Shown here: positions 36,501 to 44,298 of the stretch, piece after piece
Layout of the letters: every line of letters begins with the position of its first letter
How positions within the stretch are numbered: the first letter of the stretch is position 1
From: Halochromatium glycolicum
GTDB taxonomy: Bacteria; Pseudomonadota; Gammaproteobacteria; Chromatiales; Chromatiaceae
Assembly (NCBI RefSeq): GCF_016584085.1
Contig: NZ_NRSJ01000016.1
Coordinates: 1 to 64,000, forward strand
Direction: 5' to 3'
DNA: 64,000 bases
The notes under the pieces: model-generated
Told to the model about the DNA's origin: nothing
Database searches by the model: none
Seen by the model: only the letters and a program-made list of their open reading frames with translations
Program-made: the position numbers and the translations under genes

Positions 36501-37874
36501 GAGCACGGCGGCGTCATGACCGCGCTCGAGCTGGCCGAAGCGGTGCTGCTGCGCCGCGGCTCGGTGCAGGGGTCGCCGCTGCGCGAGCGCTGGGCGCGGG
36601 CGGTGGTGCGCGCCGCGGTCGAGACCGAGCTGGCGCGCGCCGAGCCGCGCTGGATCATCCGCCGGGCCGGCCGCCGCATCCTGGTGGCCGACAACAGCGA
36701 CCTGCGCGGTGAGGAGCGGGCCGACTATGCGCAGGCCCTCGGCGAGCTGGCCGACCAGTGCGCCGAGCCGGCGGCGGGTGGCGCGCCGCTGCTGTCCCCA
36801 GTGCGGACCCTGGAGATGATCCGCGCGGTGCCGGCCCCGCTCGCTGATGCGCGCGCCCTGGCCCGGTTCAGCAACCACCGGCTGCTGCGCCTCGCCGCGG
36901 CCGCCTCCCAACAGGCCGCGTTGTCCAGCCGCGCCGAGCTGTACCCGCGCGGCCTCGGCGCCGAGCGCGCCATCGAGCTGGCCCAGGGGGCGCTGCTCGG
37001 CGCCCGCGCCCTGAGCGTCGCCGAGGTGCACAATCGCGTCCACGGGCGCTACCCGGAGGCGCAGCCGCTGCCTGGTCGGCCGCAGCTCGACGCACTGATG
37101 CGCGGGCTCGATCTCGGGTTCGAGTGGAACAGCGGCTTCACCTTGCCCGACGGCAGCCGCGGCGCCTACTGCCTGCCGCGCGCCGGCCTCACCGCTGCCA
37201 GCAGCCTGTACGATTCGAGCCGCTTCGGCAGCGGACTGCCCGCCGCATCCGCCGGGCTGGAATCCGCCGCTGGGGACGCGGCGCTCGCCGCCGAGCAGCG
37301 CCAGCAGGCCTTCGACGACCGGGTGCGCACCGCCCTCGACGAGCACCGCTTCCTGGCGCTGAGTGTGCGCCCCGCCGACGCCCAGCGCGCGGCGCAACGG
37401 CTGCAGGCGCGCTTCGGCCTCGTCGCCATCAGCTTCGACGCGCTGCTCCTGCGCCAGCTGCGCCGGCTCTGCGACGGCATGGCCCGGCCGCCGGACTGGC
37501 AGGTCGTGCTCCGGGCCGATGCGGCCGCACCCGGCAGCATCGACTGGTCCCGCCTGCAGGGATTGGTGCAGCGCGTGCTGCCGGAGCTGACCGCCGCGCT
37601 CCTCGGCCCTGACGGCGCAGCCGGCGCGCCGGTGCTGCTCACCGACACCGGCCTCATCGGCCGCTACGGCCTGGTCGACAGCTGGCTCGCCGAGCTGCGC
37701 CGGCGCCTCGCCGAGGGCGAGGTCGGCCACGCGCTGCTGCTCTTGATCGCGAGCGACGGCACCGGCCCCGGCGCCCGCATCGAGGGCGTCAGCGTGCCGG
37801 ACGGCCCCGGCCGCCGCGAGCACGCGGCCATCCCGAGCCAATGGCTGCAGGCGGCCGCCGATGGGCGCCGGTAG
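33537..37874 (+). CDS. pglW: BREX type 2 protein PglW (NERD-kinase)
   Basis: A 1445-residue multidomain kinase, length as expected. Residues 1-110 are a NERD nuclease-related domain with the PD-(D/E)XK pattern (NEVDAL at 49-54 and VEIKS at 64-68). Residues about 200-480 form a first kinase-like lobe whose catalytic loop reads HRALSP (near 333), lacking the Asp, so a pseudokinase. Residues about 515-780 form a second kinase with GRGASAV glycine loop, catalytic HRDIKPGN near 629-636 and DFS in place of DFG. A helix-hairpin-helix-like segment (LLALPRNELVRMTGVGTQTRR) lies near 820-840. In Streptomyces Pgl, PglW is a Ser/Thr kinase. First gene of the BREX island. Confidence 0.93.
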   Translation: MDKLWKQITPSDYAWEHEALDFLRHKLPDHEPYRVWANFEFIAQDGSINEVDALVVTPKGVHLVEIKSHPGAISGDAGSWVWSFEGRRRVFDNPRLLAERKAKKLASLLRSQRAALAKRGQARIPFITALVFLSAPEVVNRLQGPARLQVCTRKNLIDTLTRLAGNGRDRTVDRPTSKLVARALEEAGIKESLRARRVGLYELGELLDEADHFQDWLATHSETGLQRRIRIYLTRGKPEAEAQTLHKAARLEFRLLEGLEHPGILRAREYQQHDQGPALVYEHDPAAERLDHHLLGLGLGLDRERRLEPLAALTLMRRLAEAVQYAHAHRLYHRALSPQSVYVRPEPDGSLSAKIGNWATAQRAAERERVQQTALSHLSQVLQEEAGPYLALEAHSSMAAASADTDGIYLDVFSLGAIAYLLFTGKPPAGNDLELQDKLSRGAGLQVTDVLNGASRPLQDLVQYATHPDLGARIGSAAEFLEFLDKVEDELTRPDSERRADPAGAGPGDTFPGGIAVKRRLGRGASAVTFVVTHQGEQRVLKLAADPAHNPSLRQEGETLAKLRHQAVIPLHQCCELLGHQALIIDHAAEGSLERRLRHEGAFQLELLQRLGDDLLGALCHLEERGIAHRDIKPGNLGLTMQGNRLHLVLFDFSLSQVGADNITAGTAAYLDPFIRDPGRRRWDDYAERFAAALTLYEMATGTLPAWAAQEGMPPLIDGALEIDPVVFDPGIRDAMAAFFAKALARDVKHRFGNAEDMRLAWNRVFVPAQSQTSRHPTAGEMQPSAPECPVAEAQPDTQIGLLPLSTPALDTLSRLNVNSVRELLALPRNELVRMTGVGTQTRRELSQLIAQLRDRLGQGPAAPPAAPAEGDGVDAGAGGHPASIDQLVRMILPQWASQPGSNQPMAGQPGRAGDVERRRFLAAYLGRLDSEHQGPDQDLHWPTPVTLAAALGLDAERARALQSRAVALWAKNKSITALRHELAALLDEHGGVMTALELAEAVLLRRGSVQGSPLRERWARAVVRAAVETELARAEPRWIIRRAGRRILVADNSDLRGEERADYAQALGELADQCAEPAAGGAPLLSPVRTLEMIRAVPAPLADARALARFSNHRLLRLAAAASQQAALSSRAELYPRGLGAERAIELAQGALLGARALSVAEVHNRVHGRYPEAQPLPGRPQLDALMRGLDLGFEWNSGFTLPDGSRGAYCLPRAGLTAASSLYDSSRFGSGLPAASAGLESAAGDAALAAEQRQQAFDDRVRTALDEHRFLALSVRPADAQRAAQRLQARFGLVAISFDALLLRQLRRLCDGMARPPDWQVVLRADAAAPGSIDWSRLQGLVQRVLPELTAALLGPDGAAGAPVLLTDTGLIGRYGLVDSWLAELRRRLAEGEVGHALLLLIASDGTGPGARIEGVSVPDGPGRREHAAIPSQWLQAAADGRR
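37703..37854 (+). repeat. 152-bp direct repeat, left copy (3' end of pglW)
   Basis: Identical to 39977-40128 at 148 of 152 positions. This copy is in frame as part of the pglW C-terminal codons; the right copy is non-coding. The pair brackets the ATPase/TOPRIM-like module. Confidence 0.95.
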
Positions 37875-38031
37875 CGACGGCCGGGACATGCCATCCGGTG
37901 GTCCGAAGACTGAGAGGCAGATCCGGCGCCGACTTGACGAGCTCGGCGCGACAGGATGACATCGCGATAGGCCTGGCTTGATCCCTGGCACCAGCAAGAG
38001 CAAAAACAGTCCGCGCGACCTCACCGTCAAC

Positions 38032-39249
38032 ATGCTACGCACGATCCACATTGAAGGATTCAAGTCCATTGCATCCGAGGCGCTGGACTTAGGACGAGTC
38101 AATTGCTTTATCGGTGCCAACGGCGTCGGCAAGAGCAACGTTCTCGAGGCCATCGGTATCCTAGGTGCCGCGGCCGCTGGGCGCGTGGACGATGAATCAC
38201 TGTTGCATCGAGGTGTCCGGGCGGGAACGCCGACGCTCTACAAGGCGGCGTTCACCGGGGCGCGTGTCCCACCGCATATCATGCTGAATGCCGAGAGCGA
38301 AGCGGGTGCCGGTTACCGGGTTGCCTTGCTGAATCCCCTCAATGATCCGCAGCCCGCTTGGTCCTTCAAAACAGAGAACCTCTACGCCGGTCAGTCGGGC
38401 AATCTTGTCACGCGCGGTGTCAAGTCGGTGAATCTTGAACCCACGGCCGGGCTTGCTGCGCTGCGATTGGTCGATATTCCAGCGGGCTCTCCTCCTGCAA
38501 AGCTGATGAGCGGTCTCAAGAATTATGCGATCTACTGCCCCAACACGCCGGTTCTGCGCGGCTTGGAGCCAGATTCGCAAGCCCGCGCCCCTGTCGGACT
38601 GTGCGGCGGGCGACTTGCCGAGGCCGTTCAGGAGCTGAAGCGCCAACTGGACAAGGACTCGTCGGACGATTCGCGCGCAGACGTTCAGGCGGGGCTTGAT
38701 GAGAACCTGTTCGAGAGCGTCATCGAGCTGCTGGATTGGGTGGATGATCTCGACACCACCGATGCGCCCGGCGCACTCTTGTCGAGTTCGGTGCCGCGCG
38801 GCCGACTCGTGCTGAGATTCAGGGACCGATTCATGAGTCAGAGCAGGAACCAGCTGACCGCCTATGACGCCAGTGAAGGCGCCCTGTACGTTCTGTTTAC
38901 TGCGGTCTTATGCCTGTCGGACGCCGCGCCGCAGATCTTGGCGATCGACAACCTCGACCAAGCGCTGAACCCAAGGCTCGCGACACGACTCACCGCTAGT
39001 CTTTCGCATTGGCTCGAACGCAGCAATCCACACCGGCAATTGCTCTTCACGGCCCATAATCCAGCGGTGCTCGACGGTCTCGACCTCGCCGACGATGGGG
39101 TGCGCCTGTTCGCGGTCGAGCGCACGACTCAAGGCCAGACCAGATGCCGGCGCATCAGGCCGACCCAGGAGTTGCTCGAGCAGAACCGACAATATCCGTT
39201 GTCCCGCCTCTGGCTGCGGGGCGATCTGGGCGCCGTGCCAAATGTCTGA
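38032..39249 (+). CDS. AAA/ABC-type ATPase of an OLD/RecF-like class (nested defence module)
   Basis: A 405-residue P-loop ATPase of the AAA_15/AAA_21 type. IHIEGFKSI opens the protein, the Walker A is GANGVGKSN at residues 28-36, a Ser-rich signature lies near YDASEGALYVLFTAVLCL, and the Walker B-like strand is ILAIDNLDQALNP (Asp-Asn rather than Asp-Glu), followed by the switch His in LLFTAHNPAVLDGL. It overlaps the TOPRIM-like gene by eight bases. Codon use is less GC-biased than the BREX genes, consistent with acquisition. ATPase + TOPRIM pairs occur in PARIS (AriAB), AbiL and RloAB systems. The ATG at 38032 is preferred; a TTG at 37978 is possible. Confidence 0.82.
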   Translation: MLRTIHIEGFKSIASEALDLGRVNCFIGANGVGKSNVLEAIGILGAAAAGRVDDESLLHRGVRAGTPTLYKAAFTGARVPPHIMLNAESEAGAGYRVALLNPLNDPQPAWSFKTENLYAGQSGNLVTRGVKSVNLEPTAGLAALRLVDIPAGSPPAKLMSGLKNYAIYCPNTPVLRGLEPDSQARAPVGLCGGRLAEAVQELKRQLDKDSSDDSRADVQAGLDENLFESVIELLDWVDDLDTTDAPGALLSSSVPRGRLVLRFRDRFMSQSRNQLTAYDASEGALYVLFTAVLCLSDAAPQILAIDNLDQALNPRLATRLTASLSHWLERSNPHRQLLFTAHNPAVLDGLDLADDGVRLFAVERTTQGQTRCRRIRPTQELLEQNRQYPLSRLWLRGDLGAVPNV

Positions 39250-39940
39250 GCCGCGCATCGGCATCGTGGCCGAGGGCACGACAGATCATGTCGTGATCAC
39301 TTCCGCACTCACCGCGATCCTGCCGAAAGCACCGATTGTAACTCCGCTGCAGCCGGAACCGACGCTGCCAAGACTGGGCGGCGGTTGGTGTGGTGTCCTC
39401 AAATGGTGTCTCCAACGGGCGGGAGAAGGCGTCGGGCGACTGGAGGATGACCCGACGTTGGAGGGTTTCGACCTGATCGTGCTGCATGTCGATGCAGATG
39501 TCGGTGGAGCGATCTATCCCAATTGCGGCTCCGGGATTGAGGAAAGCGAGTCGAGGCTCGGGGCACTGCCCTGCGCCAAGCCCTGTCCGCCCGCCGCCGA
39601 TACCGCTGATGCCCTGCATGCTGTCGTGCTGAGCTGGCTGGGTATCTCGTCGTTTGGGCCTCGAACCCTGCTATGCATTCCATCCAAGGCCATCGAGTCT
39701 TGGGTTGCTGTTGCCCTGCTGCCGGCGGACCATGCCATCCGCGCAAATCCCGTCGAGTGCCTGAGCGGGATGGAAGACCGGCTCAAAGCCCTCCCATTGG
39801 CACAGCGCATCAAGAAGACCAAGCGTGATTACCAGAGACGTGCGGCGCCGGCGGTGGCGCAGCATTGGGGTGACATCCGCGCTTGCTGTGAACAGGCGGA
39901 GCGGTTTCACCAAGCGGTCGCGAAAGCGCTGTTGCAATAG
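39242..39940 (+). CDS. TOPRIM-like / DUF4276-like partner of the ATPase
   Basis: A 232-residue protein. The first strand and loop read RIGIVAEGTTDHVVI with Glu11, and a second acidic strand reads LIVLHVDADVGG with Asp84 and Asp86. A first-strand Glu and a later Asp-x-Asp are the TOPRIM metal-binding pattern used by OLD-family nucleases, RloB and DUF4276 proteins. The C-terminal part is basic and helical (RIKKTKRDYQRRA). Its ATG overlaps the ATPase stop, so the products probably work as a complex. I infer a nuclease effector; family placement among DUF4276, RloB and AriB is uncertain. Confidence 0.7.
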   Translation: MSEPRIGIVAEGTTDHVVITSALTAILPKAPIVTPLQPEPTLPRLGGGWCGVLKWCLQRAGEGVGRLEDDPTLEGFDLIVLHVDADVGGAIYPNCGSGIEESESRLGALPCAKPCPPAADTADALHAVVLSWLGISSFGPRTLLCIPSKAIESWVAVALLPADHAIRANPVECLSGMEDRLKALPLAQRIKKTKRDYQRRAAPAVAQHWGDIRACCEQAERFHQAVAKALLQ

Positions 39941-39976
39941 GGGCGGACACCAACAGATCGCACGGTGATCGCCCCA

Positions 39977-40128
39977 GCGCCTCGCCGAGGGCGAGGTCGG
40001 CCACGCGCTGCTGCTCTTGATCGCGAGCGACGGCACCGGCCCCGGCGCCCGCATCGAGGGCGTCAGCGTGCCGGACGGCCCCGGCCGCCGCGAGCACGCG
40101 ACTATCCCGAGCCACTGGTTGCAGGCGG
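39977..40128 (+). repeat. 152-bp direct repeat, right copy (non-coding pglW 3' fragment)
   Basis: A duplicate of pglW codons for the stretch RLAEGEVGHALLLLIASDGT through SQWLQA, 148 of 152 bases identical to 37703-37854. The four differences cluster in the last 30 bases. It ends nine bases before the truncated PIN toxin. The near identity implies a recent duplication. Confidence 0.95.
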
Positions 40129-40136
40129 ACTGGGCA

Positions 40137-40199
40137 TCAGAGGCGTTCGGGCTGCGCCGCGGCCCAGAGCAATAGGTGGGTGTCGAGCAAGAGCTTCAC
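40137..40199 (-). pseudogene. Truncated PIN-domain toxin (VapC-like) remnant
   Basis: On the minus strand a GTG start opens VKLLLDTHLLLWAAAQPERL and stops after 20 codons. KLLLDTHLLLWA with the first metal-binding Asp is the unmistakable N-terminus of a PIN-domain ribonuclease toxin, normally about 130 residues. It is cut close to the boundary of the 152-bp repeat, so the module insertion or duplication probably removed the rest. The GTG overlaps the stop of the antitoxin remnant (GTGA), as in intact pairs. Confidence 0.8.
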
Positions 40200-40287
40200 G
40201 AGGCGGTGTCGCCGCCGAAGAGGGCCTCGATCTCCTGGCCGCCCATGCGGTCGAAGTCCCGTTTGATCTGGTCATCGCTGCAAGGCC
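40196..40287 (-). pseudogene. Antitoxin remnant of the same toxin-antitoxin pair
   Basis: The minus strand encodes DDQIKRDFDRMGGQEIEAL and then FGGDTAS before a stop that overlaps the toxin GTG. An upstream portion (VSVSEPERNPALQR) lies in another frame, so the gene is frameshifted. The family is unclear; assignment rests on the position next to a PIN N-terminus. Confidence 0.5.
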
Positions 40288-40428
40288 GGATTCCGCTCGG
40301 GCTCCGAGACGCTCACCGCCTGCTCGGCCCGGATAAGATGGGCCCTGTGCGACGCTAGGCGATCTTCGACATCCTGATCGCCGGTCGCCGATGACGGTCC
40401 CCGAAGACATGAAGGACGTTTCTGCAGC

Positions 40429-43400
40429 ATGATCGACCCCCAGCGCCTCCTCGCCGACCTCCAGGACCTGCTGCCGCAGCTGGAGCAGGACATCCTCGAC
40501 TACGCGCAGGCCGAGCCCGAGCGCGCGGCGGCCCTGCGCGCCGAGTACGAGCAGGCGCGGTCGGCGGAGCGCACCGCCGAGCACTTCACCGACTGGCGCG
40601 CGGCGCAGGTGACCCAGGCCGCCGCGGCCTGGGTGCTGACCGGCGTCTTCGTCCGCTTCCTGGAGGACAACGGCCTGCTCGACGCCCCCTATCTTTCCGG
40701 CCCCACCGATGCCGACCAGGCGCATCAGGGCCGCGGCGGGCTAGCGCAGGCGCGCGACCGGCTCACGGTCTATTTCGACGCCCATCCGACCCATGCCGAG
40801 CGAGATTACCTGCTGTGGGTCTTCGCCGAGCTGGAGCCGCTGCCGGCCATGGCCGAGCTGCTCGACCGCGCCCACAACCCGTTGTGGCGGCTGCCGGTCT
40901 CGGCCGACGGCGCCAAGGCCCTGCTCGACTTCTTCCAGCGCCTGGACCCGGAGACCGGCGCCATCGCGCACGACTTCAGCTGCGCCGCCGACGGCGCCGG
41001 CTGGGACACCCGCTTCCTCGGCGACCTCTACCAGGACCTCTCGGAGGCGGTCCGCAAGCGCTATGCGCTGCTGCAGACGCCCGAGTTCGTCGAGTCCTTC
41101 ATCCTCGACCATACGCTCACCCCGGCCCTGGCCGCGTTCGGCCTGCCGGCGGTGCGCCTGATCGACCCGACCTGCGGCTCCGGGCACTTCCTGCTGAGCG
41201 CGTTCCAGCGTCTGTTCGCCGCCTGGCAGCGGCGCGAGCCCGCGACCAACGCCCGCGCCTTGGCCCAGCGCGCGCTCGATGCCGTGCATGGGGTCGACAT
41301 CAACCCCTATGCGGTCGCGATCGCCCGCTTCCGGCTGCTGATCGCGGCGATGGAGGCCAGCGGGGTTCGATCCCATGGGGGCCGGCTCAAGGACGCGCCG
41401 GACTTCCATCTCAACCTCGCCGTCGGCGACGCGCTGCTGCACGGCCCGCGCCACGAATGGGAGGGGCAGGGCATCCAGGCCGACCTGCTCGACGACGGCC
41501 TCGCGCACTGCTTCCAGAGCGAGGACGCGGCCCGGCTGCGCGCGATCCTCGGCCAGCGCTACCACTGCGTGGTCGGTAATCCACCCTACATCACCGTCAA
41601 GGACAAGGCGCTGAACGCGGCCTATCGGCACAAGTACCCGACCTGCCACCGGCAATACTCGCTCGGCGTGCCCTTCACCGAGCGCTTCTTCGATCTCTGC
41701 CTGCCGGCGGGCGCGGACGCCGGCGGCCAGCAGCCCGCCGGCTTCGTCGGCCTGATCACCGCCAACAGCTTCATGAAGCGCGAGTTCGGCCGGAAGCTGA
41801 TCGAGGCCTTCCTGCCCGGCAAGGCCCTGACCCATGTGATCGACACCTCCGGCGCCTACATCCCCGGCCACGGCACGCCGACCGTGATCTTGTTCGCGCG
41901 CAACGAGCGGCCGAACGGCGGCGCGATCCGCGCCGTGCTCGGCATCCGCGGCGAGCCGAGCACGCCCGGGGATGCGGCGCAGGGCCTGGTCTGGCGGTCC
42001 ATCGTCGAGCTGTTGGAACGGCCGGGGAGCGAGAACGAATTCGTGAGCGTCGTGGATCAGGAACGGGGCTCGTATGGGAGCCACCCTTGGAGCTTGGGAG
42101 GCGGGGGGGCCACGGAAGCAAAAGTGCTTATCGAAGCGGCCGCGAAACATACTCTAGGCGAGTCCGTAACGGCAATGGGCCGAATCACTCATACCGGAAG
42201 TGACGAAGCCTACTTTCTCCCCAATGGCTGCTTAGCGCGGCTAGGTATTGCCTCTGACTCTGTGAAGGCGCTCGTGGAAGGCGATACGGTTCGTGACTGG
42301 CAGATTGAGCCGGTCACGGAAACCTTGTTTCCCTATGGACCGGATCTTCAAGCGATACACGATGATCCTGCGGATAGGCGAATCCGGCTTCTGTGGCAAC
42401 GGAAGCCCTATCTCGTCCGCCGACGAGAGCCTGGAGGAACTCATGAGGAAATCGGGCTCACTTGGTTCGAGTGGAGCCGGTGGCACCCTGAACGTTTCTC
42501 GGTGCCATTGGGGGTCACCTTCGCCTTTGTCGCCACCCATAACCATTTCGTCCTCGACCGCGGCGGCAAGGTCTTCAACCGTTCCGCGCCGGTGATCAAG
42601 CTGCCGGCTGGCGCGAGCGAGGCGGATCATCTGGCGCTGCTAGGGCTTTTGAACAGCTCCACCGCCTGCTTCTGGATGAAGTGCATCTTCCATAACAAGG
42701 GCAGCACGGTGGACGACCGCGGGGCGCGACAAACGACGGTGGCGTTCGAGAACTTCTACGAGTTCACCGGCACCGGCCTGAAAGACTTCCCAATCGCCTC
42801 CGACCCCAACCACCAAGCCCGCGACCTCGCCGCCGTCCTCGACCGGCTCGCGCAGGACCTCGCGAGGCTGGACCCGGCCGAGGTCCTGGCCGCCACCCCC
42901 GAGGACCACCCTATCGAGATCAGGTCCGCGCTGGCCAGCGCCGAGCGCGACGCGGATGGGCTCTGGCGTCGGATGATCGCGCTGCAGGAGGAGCTGGACT
43001 GGTGCTATTACCGGCTCTACGGCCTGACCGACGAGGACCTCTGTTACCGGAGCGAGTCGGCCCCGAGCCCCGCTGAGACCGCCGCCGGGACTGCCGCCGA
43101 GACCGCCATCGGGGCCGTGCCCGAGCTCGCGCTGGGCGAGCGCCCGTTCGAGATCCGGCTCGCCCGCCGCGTGCAGGCCGGCGAGACCGAGACTACCTGG
43201 TTCGAGCGCCACCGCAGCCAGCCGATCACCGAGCCGCCATCACATTGGCCCGCCGACTATCGGGAGCTGACCCACCGCCGGCTGCAGGCGATCCAGGATA
43301 ATCGCTGGATCAGGCTCGTCGAGCAGCCCGAGTACAAGCGCCGCTGGAACCGTGAGCCCTGGGCCAAGCGTCAGCAGCGGGCGCTGCGCGACTGGCTGCT

Positions 43401-44208
43401 CGACCATCTGGAGCAGGCGGCGCGCGCTGCCGGCGCCGAGCTGATGACCGGCGCCCAGCTCGCCGATCGCGTCCAGTCGCGCGATGATCCGCAACAGCGC
43501 TTCCAGCAGGTCGCGGCCCTCTACAGCGGCAGCGACACCTTCGACCCGCAGGCCCTGGTGGTCGAGCTGATCGCCGAGGATAGCGTGCCGCAGATGGCCG
43601 CGGCGCGGCTGAAGCCGAAGGCGATGGTGAAGTTCCGCGCCTGGCAGGAGACCTGGGACCAGCAGCGCGCCGAGGATGCGATCGATGCCCGCGTCGAGCG
43701 ACCGGAGTCCGACCCGGCTCATCTCAGCGCCGAGGCGGCGGCCCGGCTCAAGGCCGAGCAGATCGGCGCGATCCCGCTGCCGCCCAAGTACGCGAGCACC
43801 GATTTCCGCAAGCCGAGCTACTGGGGGCTCCGAGGGAAACTGGACGTCCCCAAGGAGCGCTTCTTCAGCCTGCCCGGCTGCGAGAAGCCCGGCGACAGCA
43901 CACCCGTCATCGGCTGGGCCGGGCTCGACCACCTGCAGCGCGCCCAGGCCATCGCCGCCTGGTATGTCGAGCGCAAGGAGCGCGACGGCTGGGACGCCGA
44001 TCAGCTCATGCCGATGCTGGTCGCCCTCGACGAGCTGATCCCCTGGCTCAAGCAATGGCACAACGCGCTCGACCCGACCTACGGCACCCGGATGGGCGAC
44101 TACTTCGAGGGCTTCCTGCTCGAGGAGCTGCGCAGCCTGGAGCGCCCGCGCAGTGATCTCACCGACTGGCAGCCCCCGGCCGCCACCCGCGGCCGCCGGC
44201 GCAGATGA
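40429..44208 (+). CDS. pglX: BREX type 2 DNA methyltransferase PglX
   Basis: A 1259-residue adenine-specific (N6) methyltransferase. The SAM-binding motif I is LIDPTCGSGHFLL near residues 244-256 and the catalytic motif IV is VVGNPPYITVKDK near 381-393. A helical N-terminal region precedes them. The part between about residues 537 and 700 (bases 42040-42530) is probably the target-recognition domain; its codons are far less GC-biased than either flank. The C-terminal third (HLSAEAAARLKAEQIG...) is typical of BREX-2 PglX. The protein marks self DNA and is essential for discrimination in BREX. Frame is intact throughout. Confidence 0.94.
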   Translation: MIDPQRLLADLQDLLPQLEQDILDYAQAEPERAAALRAEYEQARSAERTAEHFTDWRAAQVTQAAAAWVLTGVFVRFLEDNGLLDAPYLSGPTDADQAHQGRGGLAQARDRLTVYFDAHPTHAERDYLLWVFAELEPLPAMAELLDRAHNPLWRLPVSADGAKALLDFFQRLDPETGAIAHDFSCAADGAGWDTRFLGDLYQDLSEAVRKRYALLQTPEFVESFILDHTLTPALAAFGLPAVRLIDPTCGSGHFLLSAFQRLFAAWQRREPATNARALAQRALDAVHGVDINPYAVAIARFRLLIAAMEASGVRSHGGRLKDAPDFHLNLAVGDALLHGPRHEWEGQGIQADLLDDGLAHCFQSEDAARLRAILGQRYHCVVGNPPYITVKDKALNAAYRHKYPTCHRQYSLGVPFTERFFDLCLPAGADAGGQQPAGFVGLITANSFMKREFGRKLIEAFLPGKALTHVIDTSGAYIPGHGTPTVILFARNERPNGGAIRAVLGIRGEPSTPGDAAQGLVWRSIVELLERPGSENEFVSVVDQERGSYGSHPWSLGGGGATEAKVLIEAAAKHTLGESVTAMGRITHTGSDEAYFLPNGCLARLGIASDSVKALVEGDTVRDWQIEPVTETLFPYGPDLQAIHDDPADRRIRLLWQRKPYLVRRREPGGTHEEIGLTWFEWSRWHPERFSVPLGVTFAFVATHNHFVLDRGGKVFNRSAPVIKLPAGASEADHLALLGLLNSSTACFWMKCIFHNKGSTVDDRGARQTTVAFENFYEFTGTGLKDFPIASDPNHQARDLAAVLDRLAQDLARLDPAEVLAATPEDHPIEIRSALASAERDADGLWRRMIALQEELDWCYYRLYGLTDEDLCYRSESAPSPAETAAGTAAETAIGAVPELALGERPFEIRLARRVQAGETETTWFERHRSQPITEPPSHWPADYRELTHRRLQAIQDNRWIRLVEQPEYKRRWNREPWAKRQQRALRDWLLDHLEQAARAAGAELMTGAQLADRVQSRDDPQQRFQQVAALYSGSDTFDPQALVVELIAEDSVPQMAAARLKPKAMVKFRAWQETWDQQRAEDAIDARVERPESDPAHLSAEAAARLKAEQIGAIPLPPKYASTDFRKPSYWGLRGKLDVPKERFFSLPGCEKPGDSTPVIGWAGLDHLQRAQAIAAWYVERKERDGWDADQLMPMLVALDELIPWLKQWHNALDPTYGTRMGDYFEGFLLEELRSLERPRSDLTDWQPPAATRGRRRR

Positions 44209-44226
44209 GCGTGCGCCCGGGCTGAT

Positions 44227-44252
44227 CGTTCCCACGCTCCGGCTTGGGAACG
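44227..44252. repeat. REP-like palindrome
   Basis: CGTTCCCA and TGGGAACG form a perfect eight-base stem around CGCTCCGGCT. A second GCTCCAGCGGCC block follows at about 44265-44277. The element resembles repetitive extragenic palindromes mobilised by REP-associated transposases, whose remnant begins 47 bases downstream. Confidence 0.75.
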
Positions 44253-44298
44253 CGTCCCTGCCCGCTCCAGCGGCCCGTGTGAAGGAAGGAGGACATTG

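Larger units (their letters stand above)
39941..40428. other. Junction between the nested module and pglX
   Basis: A 488-base non-coding stretch. It holds the right copy of the 152-bp direct repeat (39977-40128), then remnants of a minus-strand PIN-toxin pair (40137-40287). About 140 bases directly upstream of pglX show no recognisable element beyond a weak GAAGG before the start. Confidence 0.75.

Noticed and set aside
37930-37960. TTGACG as a -35 box for the nested ATPase gene
   Set aside because: No credible -10 lies at 16-18 bases, so I do not list it as a promoter.
36240-38153. A 637-codon minus-strand frame opposite the end of pglW
   Set aside because: Overlaps the real pglW coding sequence and the ATPase start, and has the Arg/Gly/Ala shadow composition.
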